A stretch of DNA of 64,000 nucleotides. It comes from Tuwongella immobilis. GTDB taxonomy: Bacteria > Planctomycetota > Planctomycetia > Gemmatales > Gemmataceae. Below the pieces are notes generated by a model that saw only the letters and a list, made by a program, of their open reading frames with translations, made no database searches and was not told the DNA's origin. This document shows, in pieces, positions 28,378 through 37,295 of the stretch; the stretch's first letter is position 1; every line of letters begins with the position of its first letter. The position numbers were made by a program, and so were the translations under genes. The stretch lies in NCBI RefSeq assembly GCF_901538355.1, contig NZ_LR593887.1:4130920-4194919 (forward strand), in the 5' to 3' direction.

Positions 28378-30228
28378 TCACGAAACCGCAATCGGCATCG
28401 CGCCGAAATGCGGAGACAATCGCACCGCGCGGGCCTCGAGCAACTCGCCAGGTCCGCCGGATGCATCCGCCCGGAATCGTCGCAAAGTCGTTTGCGTCGT
28501 CACCTGACTGACCACAACATACTCCCCGCGGGTATCCGCCGCATACCCCCCACCGGTATATTCCGACGCGGCTCGGAATGCGACGCGCACGCCATTTCGT
28601 GCCACGGGATCATCGGCAAACCATTGCGTTCGCACCTGAAATGTGCCGACATCCACCACCGATACCACCGGCCCGCCACCGATTCCCGGCGAGATAATCG
28701 CCTCCACACGGCCATCCGCATCGGTATCCCCGGTGGCCAAATTCCAGGCGATTCGCAAATTGGCATCGGCCACGAATCCACGCGAGCGCTCGGTGAGCGT
28801 CGCCGATTCCAGCACCACCAACACGGGGCCACCTTTCCGGATGGGCATGGCAAACACTTCGTCGCGGCCATCGCCATCCGCATCACCCGCAGACACTTGC
28901 ACGCCACCGCCAAAGGTCGATTCGAACACGAATCGCGTTGCCCGCGTCTGCCCCGTTGCGGCATCCACAACTTTCACCACGGGTCCGCCGCCGGCACCGG
29001 CACCGATGATGATTTCATCGCGACCATCGCCATCGAGATCGGCCAAGGCCAGCGTGGCACCACCGGTGAAACTCGCATCAAACGGTAGGAATCCGCCCAG
29101 ATCCGCGCCGTCTCGCCCCGAGAAGATCCGGACATGCGCTGCCGCATTCGACGCGGGCACCGTCACGAGATCATCGACGCCGTCACCGTTGACATCGCCC
29201 GATGCGACATTCACGCCCCCCTGAACGGAGACGGCATACGGCTGAAGGCTGGCGATGGGTTGTTGCGTGGCGGAATCGTGAAGCGTTACCAGCGGCGGCT
29301 CGCCGGAATCCGAGCCAAGCGCCACCACCGACTGACCCGGCTGGAGCGAAATGCTCGAAGTCGCCGCGCCATCCACCCGACCGGAGGAAATCTTCGGCGA
29401 TTGCACAACGAAGCGCTCGATCCAATTGAGCATTTCCAGAATCGCCAGATTCCGGACGTTGTCGCCGAACTGTAGGCCGGACGGGGAGAAATCGCCGCCT
29501 CCAAACGGCGATTGATTCAGATGGACCAGCGTCGAATCCAGCCCACGAATCGGGAGCGGCTCAATCGCCGGCATGAGATTCAGCAACGGAATCTGAGCTT
29601 CGGCAGCCACATCGAGTTGGATTTGGTTGATTTGAATGACCTGCGGATCGACAATCTCCAGTGCGCCAAGTGCGACCTTATTGGAGGTCACCAAGACCGG
29701 AATCGTCCCGTTCGCTTTCAGCCAGCCGATCATCAGCCGCAAATTGGCCGCGAATTGTTCCCCCGGCACCCGGTAGGCCATATCGTTGTGGCCAAATTGC
29801 AGAAACGCAACCGTCGGTCGAACAGCCGCGAATTCCGCTTGAAACCGGGACACTCCCAAAGTCGAAGTCCCGCCCGGAATGGCCGCCGTCGAGTTGCGAG
29901 AGAAGGAATTGCCGCCCGAAATCGGTTGCAGATATTTCGCCCAGACATCGATCAACTCAGGCTGCCCCGCCAAGCCAAACAGCGCAGGATGATACCCCGC
30001 ACGCCCCAGATCCTTTAGTGATCCAAATTCGTTACTGGAATGACTATCACCCAGTTTGATGAACGTTCCGGGGCGATTTCCCAATCGCTGACCCAATTCG
30101 TAAACGTCGCGGAGTTGATGTTGCATCGCAACGGTCAATTCCGGCAATGTCGGGGCATCCGTGACCGCCGATAAAAGAACCCGTTGCTCCAATTCATCCC
30201 GAATCAGAGCGACCTTGGCGGATATCAT
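28378..30228 (-). CDS. Secreted SGNH/GDSL-type hydrolase with FG-GAP repeats
   Basis: About 616 residues from ATG 30228. Near the N-terminus is ELEQRVLLSAV, a form of the E-x-R-x-L-L-S motif found in secreted planctomycete proteins. Residues about 45-290 are an SGNH-type esterase: the nucleophile Ser62 lies in LGDSHSS, the oxyanion Asn148 in FGHND, and the likely catalytic His in STLVHLN. The C-terminal half has five or so FG-GAP-like repeats (DVNGDGVDDLVTV, DLDGDGRDEIIIGAGAGGGP), closely like those of the protease at 11638-14307. It probably acts on extracellular acyl or carbohydrate esters. The frame stays open to 30366 and ATGs at 30321 and 30366 are possible; none has a strong ribosome site. 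Confidence 0.85.
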   Translation of the reverse strand: MISAKVALIRDELEQRVLLSAVTDAPTLPELTVAMQHQLRDVYELGQRLGNRPGTFIKLGDSHSSNEFGSLKDLGRAGYHPALFGLAGQPELIDVWAKYLQPISGGNSFSRNSTAAIPGGTSTLGVSRFQAEFAAVRPTVAFLQFGHNDMAYRVPGEQFAANLRLMIGWLKANGTIPVLVTSNKVALGALEIVDPQVIQINQIQLDVAAEAQIPLLNLMPAIEPLPIRGLDSTLVHLNQSPFGGGDFSPSGLQFGDNVRNLAILEMLNWIERFVVQSPKISSGRVDGAATSSISLQPGQSVVALGSDSGEPPLVTLHDSATQQPIASLQPYAVSVQGGVNVASGDVNGDGVDDLVTVPASNAAAHVRIFSGRDGADLGGFLPFDASFTGGATLALADLDGDGRDEIIIGAGAGGGPVVKVVDAATGQTRATRFVFESTFGGGVQVSAGDADGDGRDEVFAMPIRKGGPVLVVLESATLTERSRGFVADANLRIAWNLATGDTDADGRVEAIISPGIGGGPVVSVVDVGTFQVRTQWFADDPVARNGVRVAFRAASEYTGGGYAADTRGEYVVVSQVTTQTTLRRFRADASGGPGELLEARAVRLSPHFGAMPIAVS

Positions 30229-30389
30229 GCGGATCTCGCATCCAGGAATCCAGATTTGTATCAGCCGAAAGATACGACGCGAATCTCGGTTTCCAGCGAT
30301 CTTTCCGAACCGAATGCGCATGAATTCGGCGAATCCTCGGTTCGGATATCGATTCTCCCGAATCATTCCGAGAATGCAATGATTCGCTT

Positions 30390-31463
30390 TCAGGAATTCG
30401 CATCAGTGGAATCGATTCTCGGAACTTCGCCGTGAATTCCGGCTAGCAGTTGGGTGGGGTCGACAAACACCGCAGGCAATCCGCCGGTATGGATGAACAC
30501 CACCACCGAGCCAGGTGCCAATTTCCCGCTGCGGACATCAGCGACAAGCGCGGCCATGGCTTTGGCGGTGTACGTCGGTTCGAGCAAAATCCCTTCCATC
30601 GTGGCGAGCAGATGCATCGCTTCCAAGCCATCTTGCGACGGCTTTCCGTATCCGGGACCAATGTATTCGGTGGTGGCGTCAATATCGCTCGCTCGCAGGC
30701 GATGCGGCAGATCCAACAGCGCCGCCGCCTCGTTCGCGGTCTGGGCAAGTGCCTCAGGAATATCCCACGGCCACGTCATCGGGCAAATCGATCGCACGGG
30801 GCAGTTCAATCCCAACACGGCTTTGCCCAACGCCAGCCCCGCGCCAGTCGATCCCGCCGAGGAGACATACACCGCATCCGGTCGCAAATCCATGGCGTGC
30901 ATCTGCTGCATGATTTCCGCCAGGCAGAGCGTGTAGCTAATCGCCGCTCGCGGGACGACTCGGGAGCGGTCCCAGACATACGGCCGCTTGCCTTGAGCGC
31001 GGGCCTCGTCGGCTTTGGCGGCCAACAGCGCATCCAACTCCGGGCCAATCTCGGCGTCGACGAGTTCGACTTTGGCACCCACCAGATAATCCAGCAGCAA
31101 GTTGCCCTGAATCTCGCGCTTGTAGTGCGACTTGCTCAGATACAAACGACAATCCAATCCGAGTTTCGCGCAGGCCGCCGCCGTCTGACGACAATTATTG
31201 GATTGCAACCCCGCCCCCCAGATGACCGTATCGCACCCTTCGTAGAGCGCATCCGCCATCAGGAACTCGTTGTGTCGGGCTTTGTTGCCGCCCAGCAGGA
31301 GCCCCGTGCAATCGTCGCGTTTGATCAGAACCCGAACGGGGCCAATGGCTTCGGCAAAGCGTGGCACCTCTTCCAGGGGGGTCGGCAGATGCGCCAAATC
31401 GACCCGCGGGAGCCGAGCGACGCGACGCTGCAAACGATCCGCGGTGAGGATTGGGCCAGCCAT
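30390..31463 (-). CDS. PLP-dependent enzyme, D-cysteine desulfhydrase / ACC deaminase family
   Basis: A 357-residue fold-type II PLP enzyme. The Schiff-base Lys lies in LLLGGNKARHNEFLMADAL, and the cofactor-side motif GAGLQSNNCRQTAAACAKLGL is the classic S-N-x-x-R of this family. A phosphate-binding glycine stretch appears at SSAGSTGAGLALGKA. Members cleave D-cysteine or 1-aminocyclopropane-1-carboxylate; the sequence alone does not choose. AGGAG is 8 bases before ATG 31463. The divergent deaminase gene begins 84 bases away. Confidence 0.9.
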   Translation of the reverse strand: MAGPILTADRLQRRVARLPRVDLAHLPTPLEEVPRFAEAIGPVRVLIKRDDCTGLLLGGNKARHNEFLMADALYEGCDTVIWGAGLQSNNCRQTAAACAKLGLDCRLYLSKSHYKREIQGNLLLDYLVGAKVELVDAEIGPELDALLAAKADEARAQGKRPYVWDRSRVVPRAAISYTLCLAEIMQQMHAMDLRPDAVYVSSAGSTGAGLALGKAVLGLNCPVRSICPMTWPWDIPEALAQTANEAAALLDLPHRLRASDIDATTEYIGPGYGKPSQDGLEAMHLLATMEGILLEPTYTAKAMAALVADVRSGKLAPGSVVVFIHTGGLPAVFVDPTQLLAGIHGEVPRIDSTDANS

Positions 31464-31547
31464 GGCAAACGCTCCTGGGTTGTGTCTATGAATGCTGTCG
31501 GAAGCGATATTGTGCCGGATGCACGACCGGACTGCAAGAGAGTACCC

Positions 31548-31993
31548 ATGCCCGCCACCGATTCGGACCTGCTCGCCATGCAGCGTGCCCTTGCCCTTGC
31601 CCGGCAGAATCCCGCCGCTCCCTTTGGAGCCGTCATTTACGATCATTCGACCGGCGCAATCGTGGCGGAAGGTCTGAACCATATTGCCGATGCGCAGATT
31701 TGGCATGGTGAGATCGACGCGATTGCCAAAGCCGCCGCGACGCACCCGAATTGGGCAACACTCTGCCTGGTCACCCCTCCGAACCCTGCCCCATGTGCCA
31801 ATCGGCGATTCTTTGGGCTGGCATCCGTCGGATGGTCTATGGTACTTCCATCCGAACGCTTCAATCCCTGGGCTGGCATCAAATTGATATTTTGTCGGAT
31901 GAGGTGACGCGGCGGACGCCGTTTGCCGGTTGTGAAATCATCCCTGGAATTCTCGAAGCCGAATGCGATACTCTGTTTCGGTCGGCTCGGTAA
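31548..31993 (+). pseudogene. Nucleoside deaminase (CMP/dCMP/guanine deaminase fold), split by a frameshift
   Basis: The first frame encodes a Zn-deaminase N-terminal half, with NPAAPFGAVIYD and the HGE motif at H53-x-E55 (WHGEIDAI). It then runs into nonsense after LCLVT. The second half continues in another frame (offset by -1) with SEPCPMCQSAILWAG, the zinc PCxxC motif, and the normal C-terminal helices up to TAA 31991-31993. Adding a single base in the CCCC run at 31774-31777 restores a 148-residue intact deaminase. Both parts fit one family, so this is one gene broken by a one-base deletion, or a sequencing error. There is no programmed-slippage heptamer. A translation from 31548 alone gives a truncated protein with an unrelated tail. 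Confidence 0.8.
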
Positions 31994-32054
31994 CTTTTGG
32001 CTGCGATGGCTCGGACCCGAACGATTCCAATCCCGAAGTAGTGGAACAGTTGTT

Positions 32055-33659
32055 ATGGCGATTTCGACGCTCGATACCGACCGAAACACCCGATCCCGAT
32101 CTGCGGACCGTCCCCGCCGGGTGCTGATCGTCGGCGCTGGTCCGGGAGGACTCGCAGCAGCCCTGTTGCTGCGACACGCGGGGCTGGAAGTTCGCGTCAT
32201 CGAACGAATGCCGCATGTGGGTGGCCGCACCTCCGCCATTCAAGCGGATGGCTTTCGATTCGACCTCGGCCCGACCTTCTTTCTCTATCCCGTGGTGCTG
32301 GAACGGATCTTCCGCCGCATTGGCCGACGGCTCGACCAAGAAATTCCGATGGTCAAGCTCGATCCGCAATATCGCGTGATCTTCGGAGACCGCGGCGATT
32401 TGGTCTGCACCCCGAATGTCGAGCAGATGGAAGCGGCCATCGCCAAACTGGCCCCCAACGATGCCCCGAATCTGCGGCGATTCCTGGCCGAAAATCGCGA
32501 CAAGCTCTCCCGATTCCGCCCCGCGCTAGAAAGTCCGTTCCTCTCCTGGCGGCGATTGCTCTCGTGGGATCTGATGAAGCTCCTGCCGATTCTTCGACCC
32601 TGGAATAGTGTCGATGACGATTTGCAGCGCTATTTCGCGGATGAACGCATTCGTCTGGCGTTCAGCTTCCAGTCGAAATATCTCGGCATGTCGCCGTTCA
32701 ACTGCCCAAGTCTGTTCTCGATTCTCTCGTTCTTGGAATACGAATTCGGCGTGTGGCACCCCATTGGCGGTTGCTCGGCGGTGTCGGATGCCATGGCCCG
32801 CGTTGCGCGAGAAATGGGCGTGGAATTCCACCTGGATGAACCCGTTCGGGAAGTGCTGCTCGATGGTCGCAAAGCCGTGGGCGTGCGGACGGATGCGGGC
32901 GAATACCGGGCCGATGCCGTGGTGATGAACGCCGATTTCGCCCAGGCGATGAAGAAGCTGATTCCCAATGTCAAGCGACGCCGTTGGACCGATGAAAAAC
33001 TCGCCAAGAAGCGGTATTCGTGCAGCACCTATATGCTGTATCTGGGCATCGAAGGGCTGGAAAAGCACCTCCACCACCATACCATTTACACGTCGAATGA
33101 TTACCTGAGCAACTTGGCGGACATCGAATCGAATCACCGGCTTTCGGATGATCCCTCGGTGTATGTGCAAAATGCCTGCATCACCGACACGACGTTGGCC
33201 CCCAAGGGGAAATCGACGCTGTATGTGTTGTCGCCGGTAACGCATCAGCATGAGAATGTCGATTGGAAGAAGGAAGCCCCGGCGTTCCGCGAACGGATTC
33301 TGCGCCAGTTGGAAACCAAGTTTGGCGTCGCCGATCTTTCTAAGCGGATTCTGTTCGAGCGCGAAGTCACGCCCGCCGATTGGGAGCATGGCTACGAAAT
33401 CTATCGCGGGGCCACCTTCAATCTGGCCCACAATCTTGGGCAGATGCTGCATATGCGACCGCAGAATCGCTTCGAAGATTTGGACAAAGTCTATCTCGTT
33501 GGCGGGGGCACCCATCCGGGTAGCGGTCTGCCGGTGATTTACGAATCGGCACGCATCACCAGCCGATTGTTGCTGCAAGATTTTGGCCTGGATACCGACT
33601 GGTTGGAAGAAACCGAAGTCGTGGCATCGTCCATGCCGGTCAGCCCAGTCTCGCATTGA
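32055..33659 (+). CDS. Carotenoid desaturase (CrtI/CrtN-type phytoene/diapophytoene desaturase family)
   Basis: A 534-residue FAD-dependent amine-oxidase-fold protein. The dinucleotide motif VLIVGAGPGGLAAALLLRHAG is near residue 23, with HVGGRTSAIQADGFRFDLGPTFF after it, and the C-terminal signature VGGGTHPGSGLPVIYESA is typical of CrtI/CrtN. It introduces or oxidises conjugated double bonds on an apolar substrate at the membrane. Paired with the second desaturase, acyltransferase and glycosyltransferase, the set resembles staphyloxanthin-type C30 carotenoid synthesis; planctomycetes are known to make C30 carotenoids through squalene-type precursors. No CrtB/HpnCDE gene is in this window. The start at 32055 begins 62 bases after the broken deaminase gene. 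Confidence 0.87.
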   Translation: MAISTLDTDRNTRSRSADRPRRVLIVGAGPGGLAAALLLRHAGLEVRVIERMPHVGGRTSAIQADGFRFDLGPTFFLYPVVLERIFRRIGRRLDQEIPMVKLDPQYRVIFGDRGDLVCTPNVEQMEAAIAKLAPNDAPNLRRFLAENRDKLSRFRPALESPFLSWRRLLSWDLMKLLPILRPWNSVDDDLQRYFADERIRLAFSFQSKYLGMSPFNCPSLFSILSFLEYEFGVWHPIGGCSAVSDAMARVAREMGVEFHLDEPVREVLLDGRKAVGVRTDAGEYRADAVVMNADFAQAMKKLIPNVKRRRWTDEKLAKKRYSCSTYMLYLGIEGLEKHLHHHTIYTSNDYLSNLADIESNHRLSDDPSVYVQNACITDTTLAPKGKSTLYVLSPVTHQHENVDWKKEAPAFRERILRQLETKFGVADLSKRILFEREVTPADWEHGYEIYRGATFNLAHNLGQMLHMRPQNRFEDLDKVYLVGGGTHPGSGLPVIYESARITSRLLLQDFGLDTDWLEETEVVASSMPVSPVSH

Positions 33660-33745
33660 TTCACGAGTCCGAGTCCGCAACTGTGGGAAGCGATCGCATT
33701 CGGAGTCGATCGCGGGTTCCAGGAACGCTTTCGAGGGATATTCGC

Positions 33746-35305
33746 ATGGCGGCAGGTCAACGCATCGGGGTCATCGGCAGTGGTTTGGGCGGCTTGGCAG
33801 CGGCCGCGACGTTGGCGGCTCGCGGCTACCAGGTCCATCTCTTCGAGAAAAGCCCCTGGTTGGGTGGCAAAGCCGCCGTTCTGGAAAAAGACGGCTACCG
33901 CTTCGACATGGGACCGACCATCCTCACCGTCCCCAGCGTGTTGAAGAAAATCTTCGACGATGCGGGCCGGAAGATGGAAGATTACCTGGAAATCATCCGA
34001 CTCGATCCGCAATGGCGCTGTTTCTTCACCGATGGCAGCGTGCTGGATCTCAAAGAAAATGTCGCCGAGATGAAGCAAACCTTGGCCCAGTATTCGCCCA
34101 ACAGCGGATCGGCCGAAGGCTACGAACGCTTCATTCAACTCTCGAAGCGGCTGCATGATATTTCCGATCGCTTCTTCTTCTGGAAGTCGATTGGTTCGAT
34201 CATGGACATGCTGGAAATCAAGGCCGGTTTCCAGCCGAAATTGATGGCCGACGTTTGGAGCATGCGGCCGGGTCGCTCGGTCGCCTCGACGGTGCGCAGT
34301 TTCGTGCCCGATGAGCGTGTCGCCCAGATGCTCGACCACTTCACACAGTATGTCGGCTCTTGCCCCGAGCAATCGCCGGCAGTGCTGTGTGGCATCGCAC
34401 ACATGCAGACCGAAGAAGGCATCTGGTATCCGATGGGTGGCACGCGAGCGGTGCCGTTGGCGTTGGCCAAACTCGCCAGCGAATTCGGGGCGAATCTCCG
34501 CACCGGCGTCGGCGTGACCCGCATTCTGACCGATGCCAGCGAGAAGCGCGTCACTGGCGTGTTGCTCGATAATGGCGAAACCGTCGAACTCGATGGTGTG
34601 GTCTCGAACATGGACTCGGTCCGCACGCACCGCGAACTGATGCCCAATAGCACCGCCACCCGCCGCTTCGATGGTCGCCGCGATTACGAACCCGCCTGCT
34701 CCGGTGTGGTGCTGTATCTCGGCCTGAAGCAAGGGTATGATTCGCTGCTGCATCATAACTTTGTCTTTTCGCAAGATCCGCACGAAGAATTCCATAGCAT
34801 TTATCAGAATGGCGAACCAGCCGCCGATCCGACCTGCTATGTGTGTGCCCCCGCTCGTTCGGAAACGGCTGTTGCCCCGCCGGGCGGCGAAGCCTTGTAC
34901 ATTCTGGTGCATACGCCGTATTTGCGACCGCATCACGACTGGAAGCAAATGCTGCCGACCTATCGCCAGACGATCCTCAACAAGTTGAAGACGACGGCGG
35001 GACTGACCGACATCGAAGACCGAATTGCGACCGAAGGCTATTTGACGCCGCAAGATATTCACGATCGCTATCGTGTGCTCAACGGCGCGATTTACGGGCT
35101 GGCCAGTCATGGCAAGTTCCTGGGTGCCTTCAAGCCGGCGAACCGCAGCAAGGATGTCAAGGGGCTGTATCTGGCCGGTGGCGCAGCGCATCCCGGACCG
35201 GGGATGCCGATGGTGATGATGTCCGGTTGGATTGCCGCCAATTCGCTCGATGAAGATTATCGCGGCGTGGCCCAACCCGACCGCGAACCGGTGCTTGCCA
35301 GCTAA
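33746..35305 (+). CDS. Second carotenoid desaturase/oxidase (CrtI/CrtP-like)
   Basis: A 519-residue FAD-dependent enzyme related to the preceding one but clearly diverged. It opens with IGVIGSGLGGLAAAATLAARGY, has WLGGKAAVLEKDGYRFDMGPTI, and ends with the family signature GGAAHPGPGMPMVMMSG. The N-terminal dinucleotide fold and C-terminal motif support a desaturase or terminal oxidase (CrtP/CrtNb role) acting after the first enzyme. I choose ATG 33746 because GAGGG is about 8 bases upstream; the gap to the preceding gene is 86 bases. The acyltransferase follows in 10 bases. Confidence 0.87.
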   Translation: MAAGQRIGVIGSGLGGLAAAATLAARGYQVHLFEKSPWLGGKAAVLEKDGYRFDMGPTILTVPSVLKKIFDDAGRKMEDYLEIIRLDPQWRCFFTDGSVLDLKENVAEMKQTLAQYSPNSGSAEGYERFIQLSKRLHDISDRFFFWKSIGSIMDMLEIKAGFQPKLMADVWSMRPGRSVASTVRSFVPDERVAQMLDHFTQYVGSCPEQSPAVLCGIAHMQTEEGIWYPMGGTRAVPLALAKLASEFGANLRTGVGVTRILTDASEKRVTGVLLDNGETVELDGVVSNMDSVRTHRELMPNSTATRRFDGRRDYEPACSGVVLYLGLKQGYDSLLHHNFVFSQDPHEEFHSIYQNGEPAADPTCYVCAPARSETAVAPPGGEALYILVHTPYLRPHHDWKQMLPTYRQTILNKLKTTAGLTDIEDRIATEGYLTPQDIHDRYRVLNGAIYGLASHGKFLGAFKPANRSKDVKGLYLAGGAAHPGPGMPMVMMSGWIAANSLDEDYRGVAQPDREPVLAS

Positions 35306-35315
35306 GGACGTGCCG

Positions 35316-36125
35316 ATGCCCACCGACCGAACCGCCTCAACTGCCGATGTTCCGATTCGCTGGCACTGGCTGATCCAATGGTTTCGCTGGTATGCCAACG
35401 GATTTGTTCGCAAGCATTTTCACGCGGTTCGGCTGGCGAAATCGTCTGCTCCACTGCCCGAGGGGGATGCCCCAATCATCGTCGTTCTCAACCATCCTTC
35501 GTGGTGGGACCCGATGATTGCGGCCCTGCTCACCGACTTATTCCCGAATCGGCCCGCGTATGCGCCGATTCATCAACGCGAGTTGCAGAAATATCGCTTC
35601 TTTCGCCGACTGGGATTTTTCGGACTCGATCCGGAGAATCCTCGTGCGGCGGTGCGATTTTTGCAAATTGCCGAACAGATTTGCCGTCAACCCCGTGCCA
35701 TGTTGTGGATCACCGCACAAGGGGAATTCGTGGATGTTCGCCAACGGCCGATTCAACTTCGGTCCGGGGTTGGGCATTTGGCAGCGCGGCTGGAGACCGG
35801 CTGGATTCTGCCGCTGGCGTTGGAATATTCCTTCTGGACCGAGAAAACCCCGGAAGCGCTGGCGCGGTTCGGTCCCGCGATCGCATTGGAATCGGTCCCG
35901 GATTGCTCCGGCAAACAATGGACGGAGCGCATCAGCCAGGCCGTCACCGAGAATTGCGATGCCCTGGCGGGGGATGTCCAAACACGAGATCCAGCGCGAT
36001 TTTTCACCCTGTTGGCAGGACGCACCGGGATTGGTGGCGTCTACGATGCCTGGCGGAACCTTCGGGCGTGGGTTCGCGGCGATCGCTTTCATCCTGGACA
36101 CGCTCACCCGGAGTCGCCCCCATGA
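35316..36125 (+). CDS. 1-acyl-glycerol-3-phosphate-type acyltransferase (CrtO-like role)
   Basis: A 269-residue PlsC-fold protein. The catalytic NHPSWWDP motif (H-x4-D) is intact and a second block FFGLDPENPRAAVRFLQ follows. In staphyloxanthin pathways the acyltransferase CrtO places a fatty acid on the sugar; this gene lies between the desaturases and a glycosyltransferase, so an equivalent acylation of a carotenoid glycoside is a reasonable inference, though general lipid acylation cannot be excluded. AGGA lies 7-8 bases before ATG 35316. Its TGA overlaps the next start as ATGA. Confidence 0.85.
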   Translation: MPTDRTASTADVPIRWHWLIQWFRWYANGFVRKHFHAVRLAKSSAPLPEGDAPIIVVLNHPSWWDPMIAALLTDLFPNRPAYAPIHQRELQKYRFFRRLGFFGLDPENPRAAVRFLQIAEQICRQPRAMLWITAQGEFVDVRQRPIQLRSGVGHLAARLETGWILPLALEYSFWTEKTPEALARFGPAIALESVPDCSGKQWTERISQAVTENCDALAGDVQTRDPARFFTLLAGRTGIGGVYDAWRNLRAWVRGDRFHPGHAHPESPP

Positions 36126-37276
36126 TGACGCTGAGCTGGATCATCTTCGGAGCCGCCGCGCTCCCAGCGATCATGTACCTCCTGAACTTCCTGTTCTATC
36201 GTCGTCCGCGCGATCTGCCGCAGATGCCGACACCGGCAATCTCGGTATTGATTCCCGCGCGCAATGAAGAACGGTCAATCGGCCCAGCGCTCGAAGCTGC
36301 GCTCGCCAGCACTGGTGTCGATCTCGAAGTCATCGTCCTCGACGATCATTCCGAAGATGGAACCGCTGCGATTGTCGAACGATTCGCCGAACGCGATTCG
36401 CGTGTCAAACTCCGACATTCGCCACCGCTTCCCGCCGGGTGGTGCGGCAAACAGCACGCTTGCTTCCAACTTAGCCAACATGCGAGCAAGCCATTGTTGG
36501 TCTTTGTCGATGCCGATGTCCGACTCGCCCCCGATGGCCTCCGCCGACTCGCGGCCTTCCAGCATCGCACGCAAGCGGGCTTAGTCTCCGGCATTCCGCG
36601 TCAGGAAACCGGGTCGCTATTGGAACGGCTCGTGCTGCCGTTGATTCATTTTCTGCTGCTGGGCTTCTTGCCGATGATCGGCATGAAAATCAGCCGCATG
36701 GCCGGTTTCGGCGCCGGTTGCGGGCAACTGTTCCTGACCACCCGCGAAGCCTATGACACGGTTGGTGGGCATGTCGCCGTCCGCATGTCGCTGCACGATG
36801 GCATCACCCTGCCCCGTGCCTACCGCAAAGCCGGCATCATGACCGATATTTGCGACGCCACGCCGTTGGCGACCTGCCGGATGTATCGCAATGCCAAGGA
36901 GTTATGGTTCGGCCTGGCGAAGAATGCCCGCGAAGGACTCGCCGCCCCGAAACAGATCGGATTCTGGACGGTGTTGCTGACCATCGGTCAAATCGTTCCC
37001 TGGCTGCTGTTGCCCATCGCCGCCCTTCTCGGCAGCGATTTCGAGGTGATCCGCAATCTCGCGCTCGCCGCCGGATTCGGACTCGCCATTCGCCTGCAAG
37101 CCGCGTACCGATTCCAACAATCCTGGTTGGGCGCGTTGCTTCATCCGCTGGGGGTGGCGTGTCTGCTGGCCATTCAATGGTTTGCGACGATCCGTGCGTG
37201 GCGAGGCAATCCGGTGGGCTGGAAAGGTCGCCCGAATCCATCGGTCGAAACCATGAATTCGGTATCGCATTCCTGA
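36122..37276 (+). CDS. Membrane-bound family 2 glycosyltransferase (CrtQ-like)
   Basis: A 384-residue protein with an N-terminal membrane span (WIIFGAAALPAIMYLLNFLF), a GT2 domain with SVLIPARNEERSIGPALE and the metal-binding VFVDADVRL, and then two to four C-terminal spans (LPLIHFLLLGFLPMIG, WTVLLTIGQIVPWLLLPIA and others). The arrangement matches CrtQ of staphyloxanthin synthesis, which glucosylates the carotenoid acid. Its start overlaps the acyltransferase stop by four bases (ATGA), indicating coupled translation. ATG 36125 is an alternative. Confidence 0.87.
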   Translation: MMTLSWIIFGAAALPAIMYLLNFLFYRRPRDLPQMPTPAISVLIPARNEERSIGPALEAALASTGVDLEVIVLDDHSEDGTAAIVERFAERDSRVKLRHSPPLPAGWCGKQHACFQLSQHASKPLLVFVDADVRLAPDGLRRLAAFQHRTQAGLVSGIPRQETGSLLERLVLPLIHFLLLGFLPMIGMKISRMAGFGAGCGQLFLTTREAYDTVGGHVAVRMSLHDGITLPRAYRKAGIMTDICDATPLATCRMYRNAKELWFGLAKNAREGLAAPKQIGFWTVLLTIGQIVPWLLLPIAALLGSDFEVIRNLALAAGFGLAIRLQAAYRFQQSWLGALLHPLGVACLLAIQWFATIRAWRGNPVGWKGRPNPSVETMNSVSHS

Positions 37277-37295
37277 TTTTCAAGCAAGGATTCTC

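Noticed and set aside
31770-31780. Programmed -1 ribosomal frameshift
   Set aside because: The site (GTC ACC CCT) does not match an X XXY YYZ slippery heptamer, and no downstream structure is obvious.
31776-31907. Tail of the deaminase first frame after the frameshift as a genuine C-terminus
   Set aside because: It lacks the zinc PCxxC motif, which is present in the other frame at the same place.
33539-35413. 624-residue open frame opposite the second desaturase
   Set aside because: The plus strand has the FAD motifs and operon spacing; the reverse reading shows none.
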